From Topomyia yanbarensis (lineage: Eukaryota > Arthropoda > Insecta > Diptera > Culicidae), in assembly GCF_030247195.1 (NCBI RefSeq), contig NC_080671.1:427490539-427554538 (forward strand): DNA of 64,000 bases. Direction: 5' to 3'. Under the pieces are notes generated by a model, which was given only the letters and a program-made list of their open reading frames with translations, made no database searches and had not been told where the DNA came from. Positions 31,860 to 44,370 of this stretch are shown piece by piece. Every line of letters starts with the position of its first letter. The stretch's first letter is position 1. The translations under genes and the position numbers were made by a program.

Positions 31860-32240
31860 AAACTTTGAAAACTTTTTCCGAGGCCCGGAGGGCCGAGTCT
31901 CATATACCAATCGATTCAGCTCAACAAATTGAGACAATGTCTGTATGTGTGTGTATGTATGTATGTACAAAATGTCATGTAATTATTTCAGTAATGGATG
32001 AACCGATCTTAACGAAACTAGTTTCAAATAAAAGGCCTAATGTTACTATTTGACACTATTATTTTTGTTTTTCGATATGTCGTTTACTTTCTGAGATATG
32101 GGTGATCTTGTCAAAAGAAGACGGGTTTTAAGCAAATAACTTTCGAACAAAGCAATAACATCACACAAACTAGATAGAATTGAAAAGCTTATGATAATAC
32201 CTTTCTAACAAGCTATAGATTGTCAAAATCCGTTCACGAG
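31860..32240 (-). repeat. R470-related repeat, inverted copy
   Basis: CGAGGCCCGGAGGGCCGAGT, a GTATGTGTGTGTATGTATGT tract and GGATGAACCGATCTTAACGA follow the order expected for the reverse complement of the 24-kb unit. The distal half has diverged. It borders the Tc1 remnant. Confidence 0.55.
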
Positions 32241-32244
32241 CGGC

Positions 32245-34435
32245 GGAGATATTAAACATTTTGTATTTTTATTCCTCCCTTACTAATTTTCACTAATTAA
32301 AAAGGAGACCTTTTCATACAGAGTATTGCTTTACTGATATTTTAGGGGCAAAGCTAAACCGATTTTGAATATCGGGGTATGAAAACACATCTACTTGATT
32401 CAAGGAATTCGATATTGAAAAAAATTGTGAATTACCTTTATAATAAATGAACTACTTCTCAAAAATTGTAAGTTGTCTCAAAAATATGTAAGTTCATTTA
32501 TAAAACAAAATAATGCGTTCATAGTGAAATTTTTCTAGAGCTCATGTAATTATCCCTTGGATTAGCCATTGCATTCAATCGTGAGGTAAATGTTGATGGT
32601 ATATTAATACATAAAACATCAAGTAATTCACCTAGTAGTGAAATAAAAGATTTCTCATATAATTATACTCGCGGCATCACCGAAAGCAATCGTATTTTTG
32701 AATCCCAAAGCTCTAGCGAAATTTGAGCTCTTTTGCAAGATTTATGTTGTTTATATTGGTCCTGGCGTAAAAATTACTACTTACATTATTTATAATAAGG
32801 ATGTAAGGAATCAATATATCGCATAATATACCTTTAAATATAAGGTCACGGCACTAAACATCATTTTCCATTTCTCATGCGCCTTCTCTCCCTTTCTCAC
32901 TCTCACTCATTCTCTCACTCTCTCCCTTTATTCGTGTTCCTGGTAACTGTCACGAATCACATATTTCTTGCTGTTTCTCAATCCATTTCTAAGTTGTGTG
33001 ATAAGATCTTCTGATAATCTGAAACATTTATTAATGCCCAATCATGCGTGCGATGTAATTGTGGAGGTTTGAGAAGACAATACTATTTTTTGTCTGCCGT
33101 TACTCTGTACATAGATTTGTGCATTTTAGTGTATGAAAAAAGCTTAATTTTACATCCTACTTGGTAAGTAAATTACCTTATAGTCCTGAGAAAATTATTA
33201 TGAGAAAACTATAACTATTTACAAATGTTCATACCCTCAAGATGAAAGGTGTATCCCTCCGAAATGTTGAATTATGAGTTGGTAGGCGACCAAAATTCGT
33301 AAACTACATCAACTCCAATTTAATTCAGTTCTATTCAGAGCTTTTATATACACTATAATTAAGGAAATTCATGGTTCTCTAGAAAAATATTTAATTTAAC
33401 TGGCTAATATAGATGTTTGAAGATGAAAATTTTAATAAGAGACATTCCACATGCCTCATGTAATCTTTTCGTTCCTGAATTGAATTTTGAATGAATCATA
33501 TGCTAAAATATGTCATGTGAAAAGTAAGAATATCTTTTTTGTAATGCTATTATTGAAAATATATATTCATTGCATTGGTATGAACTATTATGAAGAATAA
33601 CGGATCAAAGCCCAAAAATATTCACGAATTAGATCCGGGAAAATAAGTCTCCTAAAGACCCCATTCTCGATGGGGGATACAAGTATAATGTTTCTTCTAA
33701 CTTATCATTGTCCATTTTTGCTCTATACTAAGTAAATCAATTGATGTTTCAGTCACAATTATTAGAGAGTCATACACATTACTGTGTAACAACAAATGAA
33801 CATTGAAAATTAGAACTATTTATTTTTCGTAGTATTGGTTTGTATAGGATTCATTTATCCATATTTCCTGAACGAGAATTCCGAACGAAACAATATACAC
33901 GCTATAAGGATGACTTCAAAGAGAGTACATTATTATCTACTGAATGCACGGCTTTTGTGCTATCGACATAGCCTAGAAACTTCACACTATTTACATCAAT
34001 ATAAATGAAAATTTTGAAAATTCTACCTGTCTCGTTCACGAATTGCATTCTTTTCCTGTCGCTCTCAGTTTAAGAGGTTTGAAAGCATATGTGACCTTGT
34101 CTTACTTTGCTATTTCCAATTGCGGATATTTACGTATTCTGCAGAAAAATCTTTTTTTTTTGGGAATATGTAACCAAAATGACAACTTTGAATTCCAAAA
34201 CAAATTGAACGTTCCAGGTTCCTGATAACTAATTAAGGTTCATTAATAAAGTAGAAATACCAGATAATCGTAAACGACGCCGCCAAGAAAAGAACAACGA
34301 AAACAAAAAGGTTAAAACAAAAAAGAATGAAAACTTTAGAAAGTTGATTGCATATTGCCATTTTTCAGATGATGGGATTATCAAAAACAATTTATAACTT
34401 TCTGATAAAATAGTTCTCAAATTCGTGCAATCCGG
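32245..34435. other. AT-rich stretch without recognised features
   Basis: A CTCTCACTC-rich pyrimidine tract lies at 32880-32935. No coding signal or named repeat was seen elsewhere. Confidence 0.5.
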
Positions 34436-34439
34436 TTTA

Positions 34440-35465
34440 TTCATTTACTTTATTCAAAAATGGTTTTTAATTTCATTTTAAATAGTCAATTTTTCAGTTT
34501 CTTCATTTCATGGATTTATTCGTCTTGTTTATTTTATTCATTATTAATATTTGACTAGTTTTAAGTGTGTGATTTTTGCATTTTAATTATTTATTTCATT
34601 CAGCATTATTTTTATTCATTTTGTTTATTTGGGTTCATTTAATCTATTTTATTCATTACATTCTTTGGATTCACTCTGATCAGTTTATTTTTTTTTTGTG
34701 CATTTTATTCATATCATTCATTTAACTTATTTTATTCATTGTTTTCCTTCTATGCATTCTCTTTGCTTTTTTCAGTTCATTCATGTTTTTAGTTTCTTCA
34801 TTTTAATAATTTGACTATTTTTCAGATTTATTTATTTCATCCAAATTATTTATTTGACATAATTTATTTTTTTCAATTTATTTATAACTTTTTAACATCG
34901 CCTTATTTTTCATTTTAATCAATTCATTTTCTTCTTCTTTTTATTCATTTAATCAATTCTATTCGTTTCGGTTATTTGATTCGTTTGTTTTTTTCTTCAT
35001 TTTATTCAATTCATTTACTCTTTTATTATTTTTATTCTTTTCATTCATTCCAATTATTTTATTCATTTCATTCATTTGATTCATTATTTTCACTGGATTC
35101 ATTAAATTCGTTCTATCCATTTGATTTGTTTCATAGGATTCATTTGATTTAATTGATTCGTTTGATTCATTTTGTTCATTTCTTTAATTTTAATATTTCA
35201 TAATCAGTCATTCCACTTATTTATTTTATTCAATTTGTTAGTTTGAGTCAATTTAATTTACTTAATTAAATTTATAACTATTTTTAAATAATGTCTAATT
35301 TTTCATTTAATGAGCTAATCCAATTTGATTTATGTATTTTATTAATTTGATTTATACAAATCATTGTACTCATTTTATGAATTTGAAAACATTTTGTTTT
35401 GAATTTTTTGCTTTATTTTTTTATTTGGTTCGTTTAATTGATTTTCTATATTCTATTCAGTTTAT
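34440..35465 (+). repeat. About 1 kb of degenerate TTCATT/TTTATT low-complexity DNA
   Basis: The strand is dominated by T with recurring words TTTATTCATT, CATTTGATTCATT and TTTATTTTATTCATTTC. C and G mostly occur singly inside CATT or GATT. It looks like a decayed short-period repeat expansion. There is no open frame on either strand worth noting. Confidence 0.7.
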
Positions 35466-38400
35466 TTGAGGTTTTATTTGTGCAGGGCCAGAAACTGCAA
35501 ACTAATAAAAGAGTTCTGCATGTGTAAGAAATGTTTCATCTCACTGCTAGGTGGATTAGGTTGGTTTTACGTTTTAACTCCACCCGGTTTCCCCTATCTG
35601 CACCGTATCAGCCAGGAAGAGCTTGGTTCGTTTTATTCCAACCCGTTATGGTACTTATCGCTGCGTTGGGACTAGCGCATAATCTAGCAAAGCTGGAGAA
35701 ACTGCTCACAAGTTGCTGATTTGGCAAGGTATCCTCAGTTTTAGAAAGAAAAGCAAGGATTTCGTTACTAGAGTGCCAGTTAATCAACAACTTCACAATG
35801 GAATGTGCTACTCAATCAATTCAATAAACTGAACTAATATGATCCGATTTTTAACAGTGTTGAAGAAGGGTAGCCGACTGTTCAAGAAATGATGGAAAGT
35901 ATTCTGCAAATAGTTCGAAAATTCACCCGAAAAGCTAAGGTTATGCTTCCTGGATTTTTTTTATATAGTTTATACAAAAAAAAACCTTCAAATGACATAC
36001 TTAACGTTTTAATATGTTATTCGTTCTTCAGGTAATGACAAATTTTGTGCGGCTAAATTCTAAATTCGGAGCAAGTAGTGCTTGCAAATTCGATATTGGA
36101 AGATTATTGACATTTTTCTCGTGTGAGCACGCACCTATCACTTTTTTCAATCGGTCAATGAAGCGCAATGCTCGCTCGACTAGTGCCATCGAGCAAAGCT
36201 CTCGCTGTAGGCGAACTGGATATTTACAACTTAAGTTTTCTTTTCGGTAAACCAATAAAATGCCAGGAAGAAGAAAAAGTCAATGGGCCGCATTAAAACA
36301 AGTGTTCTGGTTTTAATAAACACAAATACACTGGATGAAAAGAAGAAGAAGAAAACACTCGAGCACTTGAAAAAATAGTGAAATTAACATGCTCTATTAA
36401 GTTTTGCTTTTGCCCCGGCCTGCTGTGGTAAATGAAGTCAACATCAGCGATGCTGACTGGCGTCGTCGACATCACAAGCAAGGGGGCTGCTGCTATACAT
36501 GCAAATATACTACGCTGTTTTCGCTCTCTATAAGAGCATGTCTACAAAGTTGTCATTTCGGTTGTTGCTTTTCCGCCGCGAAACGATGGCTTATTTAAGT
36601 ATTTCGAGTTTTCCCCTCCTGTTTCCTGTCGAGTGTCGAGTATTGAAACCGTGTAGCTGCGGATCTCTGTTGAAGTTGAAGTAGGCCTCATATCTTCGTT
36701 TTTATCTTTCAAATGAAAGTGAATATCAGTGTTGAATAGACCGGTTAACCTTGATTTTATGATCTCAAGTGTGGTGTCGTTGTTTTCAACTCTTCACGTA
36801 GCTCTTTAAAAAGTTGTTAATGAAAAGTATCCGATGCAATATATTTGCCTTCTTTAATACCCTAGATTTCCGAAACCCCTGTTCAAAACTGTGTTAACTT
36901 TGTCTCCGGTAAAGCGATTTTTGAAGTGGTTTGTTTTGATAAACTTAAAAAATATTGTACGATTTTATTAATGTTATTTCTCAAAAAGGAGCAAACTTTA
37001 TCAAACACAATCGAAGCATGAAGGCCCAACTTAAATCGGTATTTTGATTTTCGACTTCATCTCACCAGTATCTGACAGCCCGACCTGGCCATCAGCTAGA
37101 CACTAAATCCGAAAATGTGACATGTGTGTACAAACTCAATCCAGTTCGGTAATTCCCCAACAGCCGCGTAGTCAGTAAATTTGGAAACTGATATCTCAGT
37201 GAAGTGACTCTTGTTTACTAATTTTCAGCGAAATATTATCCGAGTCTCAGTTATTAAACGTCAATTCTACTGATATCTCAGCAAAAAATTGTCAGCTGTT
37301 GAGAGTTAGGCAAAAGATGCAAAAATGCTGAGATTCGGAAGAAAAAATTAAGTGTGTACGGTTTAAACGAACGGTAGACACTGACGACGGTCAAGACGGT
37401 GTGTTAGCTACTGATGAGTCAAAGTCGAAATACAAAAATCAGAATTCATAAAGTCTTCAAGACGCGATTATGTCGGGACGTAGCGAGAAGGTATTCCAGA
37501 CTGAACGTTCTGTAAGATTCATTAGAATATTATTTGAGTACATTTCTGATTTCGTTAAACATTAATTCATTCCTTATACATCCTTTGAGCCTTTATTTGC
37601 TCAATTTTTACCATCCATATCATTTCAACGTTCCGTTCGAAATCAACATTGACATGCAAACATACTTAGCGAGTTCCTTTTAGTTAGGCATTGCATAGAA
37701 GCAGTCAGATGATAGGTCAGCAAAAAGAGCACAATCCCAGTTCTAAAAGTACACGAAGGTTCAAACATATGAACAGATCAGTAGCGAAAATATCTCCAAC
37801 AAAAACAAACGAATGAAGGCATAATAATAACGCCGGTATGGTATTAAAAACAAAACTAGTTTTTTAGGTCATTAGTGCCGTTTTGTTCCTTTGGCTCATC
37901 GTCGTCATCGTGGTTTACTTTCGCGATGCGCCTCACGACCCATTATTATATAACGAACAAAGCAAGCGGTAATAATGGCCAACTTGTGCAGATCTGGGCG
38001 ACTTGTTCCATTTTGTTCGATTTCTTCGTTGGAGTGTGCCTTGCTTTTGCACCGCCCAGAGTTCCCAAAAAGCAAACCGGCGGCGACAACACGAAGCTAC
38101 CGTCATATCTCGCATGCAAGATCGGTGTCATCGGCGGTATAAGTTCCGGCGGAGTATTTTTTTGTGTTAAAATATATGGAAGAAGCATCTGTGAACTTGA
38201 ACCGTTCGAACATTCCCACGAGAATAGGTCATGGTTGAAGGCGGTTATCTAATTGGACGGATTGGGTCCATGAACCCCGCTCCTAGCAGCATGGGGTGAC
38301 AAAGTTTAACGATGCTCGGCCTTTATCACCTTCATCTGCGTGTCAAAGGATCCAGCACGATGCAGCCATTAGCCAGCGTGGCCAGACGTGACGGTTTGTT

Positions 38401-38800
38401 TTATTTTGCTTGGACTTCCTTTTCACACTTTTCTTTATCTGCGTGTCTTGATCGTCACCGCTGCGTTTGGTTATAGGTTAAACCCTTCTAATGGCCTGTC
38501 CGGCGAAGGGGTTTTTGTTTGTACCGCGGTGTGGCTAACGACTGTAAAAATTGCAGACACTTTACTACACAGACTTGCGGAGGTTAGTTTACTGCAGTTA
38601 AACGAGCTGTCAAAAAGTGTCCGATGAGGGGGAAAGGAGGAATGAATTACGTGCATTCTTCAATGAAAAACAAAAGAGAAGGGGCTCAATTTTACCCAGT
38701 GCTCTATTAAAGTTTACTCAATCTTACCTCGCTAGAACCAATTGCACTTGATCCCATTTGGGTAAATTATTTACTCCCACTCCATTCCAGTAAGTTCAGC
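35466..38800. other. Unassigned region
   Basis: No supported gene. The 125-codon frame at 37875-38252 has a GC-richer, serine- and glycine-containing translation, but no domain or splice signal I can defend. Frames at 35466-35719, 36014-36598 and 38388-38627 are likewise anonymous. AAGAAGAAG tracts lie near 36340. Confidence 0.35.
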
Positions 38801-38802
38801 CG

Positions 38803-39161
38803 GAAATGAGCCGGAATTTTCGCTGGTTCTAGAATCGGTTGTGTCACTGGAGCCGGAGTACAGTCGTGATTCGCTGGTTGGGCCTCAGTCTCTGTCCAAC
38901 TAAGGAATTCGATTCGCTGGTTGGAACAACTGACAAATGTCAAATACTGGTACAAGGGGATGTTAGTCGTTACAATGCGTATGATCACATCTCTAACTGT
39001 TGTCAGTTTGCTTGTCAAAGTGAATTTGACATGAGATTTTGGTTTTCGGATACTTTTTAGTTGGACAATGGTCGAAACTAAAATGCGGTCCAGGTAAAAA
39101 GTGGCCAACCATCGAGTCATGATTGTACTAACTAGAACCAACCAGCATTCCGGCTCATTTT
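38803..39161. mobile_element. Miniature inverted-repeat element, outer member of a nested pair
   Basis: AAATGAGCCGGAATTTTCGC with TGGTTCTAG at the left (38803-38832) faces AAAATGAGCCGGAATGCTGG with TTGGTTCTAG read inward from 39161. Removing the inner element at 38861-39125 leaves only about 94 bp, a very small palindrome. A shorter relative may lie at 53418-53551. Confidence 0.6.
38861..39125. mobile_element. Pogo-like MITE nested in the 38803 element
   Basis: The left end CAGTCGTGATTCGCTGGTTG and right end (inward) CAATCATGACTCGATGGTTG match at 15 of 20 positions. Both are followed by G and flanked by TA (38859-38860 and 39126-39127). Its 265 bp contain no transposase. It interrupts the outer element, so it arrived later. 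Confidence 0.65.
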
Positions 39162-39469
39162 ACGGTTGTTGCTTAACGGTAGAGGAATAAAAACGGTATA
39201 TTTAATTTACCTACTAGTAGATAATGGAACTTAAGTGTATATGCGATCATCCGGGCTGCCAGTTTTTATGATTGTCATTGTGCAGTGGCGTAGTAGCGGG
39301 GGGGGGGGGGGGGTTTGGAGACGATACCCCCCCGAAATATTTTGATGAATTTTTAAAAAAATCAATATGTTAAACAAAAATATGCCTAAAATTTTAAATG
39401 AAATGAAAGTTTCATTTGCAAAAGTTATCTTGTGAAAATATTTCCTTGTAATTAAAATTGGCTGCAGAC

Positions 39470-41288
39470 TCGTCACCTACCTGACGGCACGTTGTGGAGG
39501 CTAGCTCAACCGCCGAGGACTATAACAAGTAGATCGCGGCGAAGCGAGGAGCTGGGAGCTTATTGGTTCACGAAACGGATATCGGTACCGAGAGAAATTT
39601 CACCACATTCTGTAGTCCTTGACTGACGGCGAACATGGACTGGAGAGTGTGAGAGAAGTATCCCCATAGAGACCACCAGGCGATTCTGCAGCACGAAGAA
39701 GGACGGGCCGCAAGCTAAAGTGGAAGACGAAGGCCTTTAACGAAAACCTCTTTGTTGAGTTACTTCGGCGAACAACGGAATCAAGTACGTTGATGCGCAA
39801 GAAGGATTGGGACGGCTTGTGACGTTACAATGTCACGAAAACTAGGGCCATGCAGTAGACGGCGTGCAGATTACGGGTTAAATGAGTAGCTCAGTACGCT
39901 ACACGCTGCTTGTCTTAGATCCAGAAAACGGGCTCAGAGCGTAAGATCGGAGAGTGAGAGAGGTGCACAAGCGACGTTTCGAGAAGGTAGGGACTCTTTA
40001 AAATGGGAAATCAAGCTTAGCAAGCCAATTGCCATAAGTAGCTGTGCTGAGAAATAAACGCCAATCCCTGGGGGACGCGTACTGAGTCGTCATGATGAAG
40101 ACTCTTCCCGAATCACGATTCAACTACCTGGTCACCGACACCGTACGACGAAGAAGAAGGAGGTAACACAGCCGAGTGGTAAGTGACTAACGACGAGCTC
40201 AAAGAAGCGTCGATGTGACTAAAATCAAAGAAAACCCCCGGTCCGGATGGAATACGAGCCGTGGCGCTGAAAGCTGCGATCCTGGCGTATCCGGATATGT
40301 TCAGGATGCTACTGCTGAAGTCTTTAGATGATGGTAATCCCCGAAATGAGGAAGGTGCAGAAACTGATGTTTCTGCCAAAGTGTGGGAAGCCACCGAGCC
40401 ATGCAACCTCGAATAGACCAATGCCGCAGCGTGGCATAAAAGAATGAGCAAGATCCTGAAGAGCTACTTCCATAGTAGAGCACTGATGTACCAGACGAAC
40501 AAACGGGCAATAGGCAATGCGAGTCACAGCGGGCGTTCCTCAGGGCTCCATTCTCTGTCCAACACTTTGGAATGAGATGTACGATGGGGTCTTAACACTG
40601 CGGCTTCCCAGGAAAGTGAAAATCGTTGGTTTCGTGGACGATGTGTCACTAACGGTGAGACACTTGAAGAAATGGAGGTGTCGGTGACGGAGACAATGAA
40701 ACCGCGAAAAGCTGAACAGGACGCTTCGACTGCTGGTCGTACGAGTTGCGATTGTGTACCGGAGGCAGTATGCTTTGTCGCCGAGATGATCCCCATCTAC
40801 ATTACCCTGACGGAGGATATCAAGTGCTACAAACAATGAAACGCCAGAAACGTGAGGAAGATGATGAGAATCGATTCGATGGTGACGTGGCAGCAGGAAT
40901 GTGACAATACGGAGAAAGGAAAATTGACCTACCGGCTCATCCAAACCTGTCGGCGTGCGTCAATAGAAAGTACGGAGAGATGACCTTCCCCCTGAAACAG
41001 CTCCTACCGAGCCACGGCTGCTTAAGGAGTATCTTCATCGGTGTGGATACGCAACGTCAACACTGTGCTTGGAGTGTGAGATCGTCGAGGAGACACCGGA
41101 GCGTCTTTAAACGTCCGAGGTTTGAAGTCTTTGAATGTCCGAGGAGAGTCTTTGAATGTCCGAGGTTTGAAGTGAGGTGCAGGGAGCTACTTAAAACGGG
41201 AGGACCGGACATCAACCCGGATAATGTAGCCTACAGAATAACAAGCGACTTAAAGACGTGGAACACAGTAAACAGAGATATGATGTAG
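39470..41288 (+). pseudogene. R1-like non-LTR retrotransposon replicase, 5'-truncated and frameshifted
   Basis: The plus strand shows scattered RT motifs in changing frames. KKTPGPDGIRAVALKAAILA with YPDMFRM is near 40228. AGVPQGSILCPTLWNEMYDG and VLTLRLPRKVKIVG are near 40530-40630. FVDDVSLTV at 40631 is the catalytic box with Ala replaced by Val. Further on come VTWQQECDNTEKGKLTYRLI and the open frame 40980-41288 (MTFPLKQLLPSHGCLRSIF to WNTVNRDMM). That last frame holds the C-terminal region where the zinc motif sits. FECPRF is repeated there by a local triplication at 41100-41180. The wording of the RT and C-terminus is R1-clade style. The gag and endonuclease are absent. It is inactive. 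Confidence 0.8.
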
Positions 41289-41290
41289 AT

Positions 41291-41525
41291 CAGTGATTCT
41301 CAACCTGGGGTCCGCGGACCCCTAGGGGGCCGCGGAGTCATTTCTGGGAGTCCGCGAAGAAAAATATATTTTCCGAATGCATATTGAAATTTAAAGCCAT
41401 GTTTCCTAACAAATTGAAAATAACATATTGATAGCATACAAAATTGATGTTTATCTATGGGGGTCCACAGCAACCCAGTGTGATATCTAAGGAGTCCGTG
41501 GTACGAAAAAGGTTGAGAACCGCTG
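41291..41525. mobile_element. hAT-like MITE inserted at the R1-like stop codon
   Basis: Ends CAGTGATTCTCAACCT and (inward) CAGCGGTTCTCAACCT match at 14 of 16 positions. They are flanked by a perfect 8-bp duplication ATGTAGAT (41283-41290 and 41526-41533). The CAGTGGTTCTCAACC style is common among hAT MITEs. Just inside, GGTCCGCGGACCCC forms a palindrome. The 235-bp element has no coding sequence. The target octamer includes the TAG that ended the R1-like frame. Confidence 0.85.
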
Positions 41526-41533
41526 ATGTAGAT

Positions 41534-42560
41534 CATGACCGTCTTACAACGTAATGAGCATCGAACAACGGTTTCGGGAGAGCAATCACCGCCAGGGAAC
41601 TCTCCGCAGGAATAAGCTAGATTCACCGCCGATGACTAGTCGAGTAGACTGCAACAGAGCAGCGAGTATGAGTCGTCGAAACGCCAGCGAACCGGACGAA
41701 AGCTCCATGTGGATTCGTCAGACCGACCACGGCACCCCACCGGTTGTTCCGATAGAAAAATAGCGAAAGCCAAAGAAGAATCGATATTGGGAGAACTTTT
41801 TTCGCCAGGGAACTCTCCGTTAGCGTAAGCTATATTCACCGCTGGGGACTAGACTGAGTAGACAGCGACGAAACACCACTAGTCGCGGGTCATCGGCGCA
41901 CCAGTGCACCGGACACCCTGCTTCACCAGAATCGCCGAACTGACCTCGGCACCTAGCTGATTAGCTCGATCTCGGGAGAACTTCTCTCGCCGGGGAATTC
42001 TCTGTCGGAGTAGGTCAGGTCCATCGTCGGGGACTAGACCTAGTTGTTCGCGAACAAGTCGAGGAGCTGAATGGATCATCAAGGAAGTAGTGCTAAATGG
42101 CCCAAGAAGAGAACTAAAGGGCTTAAAGGAGTTGCGGTGCTAAATGGCACCAGTCACGGAGCCAAAGGGCTCAAGAAGTTGTAGTACTGAAGAATCGGTA
42201 TCGGGAGAACTTATTTCGTCTGGGACCTCTCCGTCAGCGTACAGTCAGATTCACCGCCGGGAACGAGACCGCGTAGATCGCGACGATACACCACCACCAG
42301 CCGCGCCGGGGCTCCAGCAAACCGGATGCCCTACTCTACCGGAATCGCCTGGCTGGTTGGCTCGCTTTCGAACTTCTCTCGCCAGGGAACTTTTCGTCGG
42401 AGTAGGCTAGATCTATCGTCGGGGACTAGACCGAGTAGTTCGCGAACCAGTCGGAAGCTCAACGAAGAAGTGGTACTGAATTGCACAAGGGAACTGAAGG
42501 GCTCAGTAAATTAGACAGTCTGAAGTTTGCCGCCCAGATTGTCCTCGTAGGGGAAGAGCA
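41534..42560 (+). repeat. R1-like 3' region with five diverged sub-repeats
   Basis: A block of the type GGGAACTCTCCG, AGTAGGCTAGAT, CACCGCCGGGGACTAGAC and CGAGTAG recurs at about 41597, 41812, 41994, 42221 and 42386, spaced 165-227 bp apart. Phrases ATCGGTATCGGGAGAACTT and GTGCTAAATGGCAC also repeat. It follows the replicase directly and precedes the hAT end. It is therefore most likely the long 3' UTR of the R1-like element, here built of imperfect tandem repeats. Confidence 0.6.
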
Positions 42561-42740
42561 TTAATTCTATACCAACAGCTAGCTTTCCTACCTTGACTAC
42601 CCAAACCCGTTCCCTGAGTTGTTGGTTTTGAACATTTTTTTCCTGCTCAGAATGTTTTTGAACATTTTTTCATATATATATACAAAAAAAAATTCATATC
42701 CCCCCCCGAAAAATTTTCTTACTACGCCACTGTCATTGTG

Positions 42741-43590
42741 GTTATTATAGATAGTTACTAATTTACGACTCTAGTCTATGTGTACAATTTTAAATGAATG
42801 AAAACTTGCAGGAACGAAGTTACAACCAACGAGTTAGTCGACAATGTCCACGAGAGGAAAAGGCATGGTCGTTTGGTCCCTTCTAATCATAACCTGATCC
42901 TCGATCGGTAAGTTTAGTGCTTAGTTGATTAAGGGCTGTACTAGTCAATAAACATGCCGCGGTCTTTTGATTGTAAATGAAATAGAATGTGGAAATGAGC
43001 TTTTTTATGCTTGCCTTTTGCTTCCGTTGGCGTTGATGGGAAAATAAAAAAAATGTTTAGAACAATAAATGATTGACTGCAGTCCTTTGAGCTTAACTAT
43101 CATTTATAAAGGTAATAAAACTATTTTTTTATGAAGTGCGTTTCATACCAGCGGTCATTGAACATATCGAGAAGCTGATTGCAAAAATAACCAATTTTCC
43201 TAATTGTTTATAGCTGATTGGATGGTATTTATTTAAAGAATGACTGCAATCTTTTTTATATCCCTTCGGTAGTCGTGTCATTATTTACATTTGTAGGGCC
43301 GCCAGCAGTTCTAAGGCGGCTGAGTGATTACCTCTAACCAGGGCCGCCGAGAGGGTGGGGGGACCGGAGTGTTTCCCCCGGGCCCGGACTTTTGAAGGGG
43401 CCCGGATTTTTAACAGAAAATAAAATTTTGACAAATGCTTTTTCGACAAAAATTTATTTGAGAATACAATTAAAAATTCAATACGTTGTGTATGAGGTAA
43501 CTAGAATAGCGAAAATTTTAAACTACTGCATATTTGGAATCAACTATGTTTATACCAACCTAATTCTCGCATCGAAACAAGATCAGGCTC
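42741..43590. other. Unassigned stretch with a possible hAT terminus
   Basis: CAGGGCCGCCGAGAGGG at about 43340, followed by GGGGGACCGGAG and GGGCCCGGAC, resembles a hAT end preceded by CCTCTAAC. No matching opposite end with the same octamer was found before 44.4 kb. The remainder is AT-rich. Confidence 0.35.
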
Positions 43591-43592
43591 GA

Positions 43593-43757
43593 GCGGGCAT
43601 AGCGGAATTTGTACATTGAATATCATGTACGCAGCTCACCTGGGTTCGAATCCCAACTCCGCACACAGGAATAGAGATTTGTTGTAAGAAAATTCCTAAC
43701 CTGAATGAAGAAGCGAATGATCTTAAGGTTAAAATGCATATAATCGAAACAAAAATA
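43593..43757 (+). mobile_element. tRNA-derived SINE (Feilai-like), plus strand
   Basis: It begins GCGGGCATAGCGGAATTTGT (A box degraded). It has a perfect B box GGTTCGAATCC at 43643-43653 and a CCCAACTCCGC acceptor-like end. Then comes the body AGAGATTTGTTG, AAATTCCTAACCTGAATGAA and CTTAAGGTTAAAATGCATAT, and an A-rich tail AATCGAAACAAAAATA. Same family as 22040-22209. Confidence 0.8.
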
Positions 43758-43759
43758 TG

Positions 43760-44370
43760 ATCAGGCTTGTAAGGGTTAAACAATTAAATGGTTTGATTAG
43801 AAGTCATGAGGTTGTCTTCAAATTTCGGCAATTTGAAATCAATTTTTTGATATATTGAATTTCCAATCTTCGAAAGCGCTGGATTAGTATCGAAAGTAAT
43901 TATTGAAAGAAAAATCGGTGCCACATCGGTTTTTGGAGGCGAATTCCGTGTCTTCGTTCAGGTAAATCCGAATTCGCCCGGAAGAATCCATTGGATTATT
44001 TTGCGATTTTGCGTTGCTCTTTTCTTTACCAGGAATTGCCAAGCACCCAGTCCTCATAAACATCACCCTCGGGTTGCAGGCCCTATTTGTTAAGGAAGGC
44101 CCTTCTTGGCGTTGACAAATATTATTTTAAAAGTGTCATTTGGGTTTACTTTGACCCATTGAACCTTCACTTCAACGGATTAATGTTCCTCACAAAGATT
44201 CTCGAAGGAAACTGAAGTGTGATTTCACACCCCGTGTTTGTTTCCTGAGGAGCAGAGCAAAGCTCGCTCGGGTTATCGTTCACAGCGAGAGTGGTTGGTG
44301 CTTTTGGATTCTTTGTGAATATCCGAGAAAGCGAATCACTACATCCAACTAAATCAACAAAACTGATAAC
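43760..44370. other. Unassigned stretch
   Basis: No gene or repeat was recognised. The minus-strand frames 43884-44066 and 44167-44382 have no domain. Confidence 0.4.

Larger units (their letters stand above)
39283..42732. mobile_element. hAT-like element carrying an R1-like retrotransposon
   Basis: The 13-bp terminal repeats CAGTGGCGTAGTA are identical at both ends and are flanked by a perfect 8-bp duplication TCATTGTG (39275-39282 and 42733-42740). This is the hAT signature. Poly-G at the left and poly-C at the right lie just inside. About 190 bp at the left and 170 bp at the right are the element itself. The rest is an inserted retrotransposon, so the hAT was originally a MITE of about 0.35 kb. 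Confidence 0.8.
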
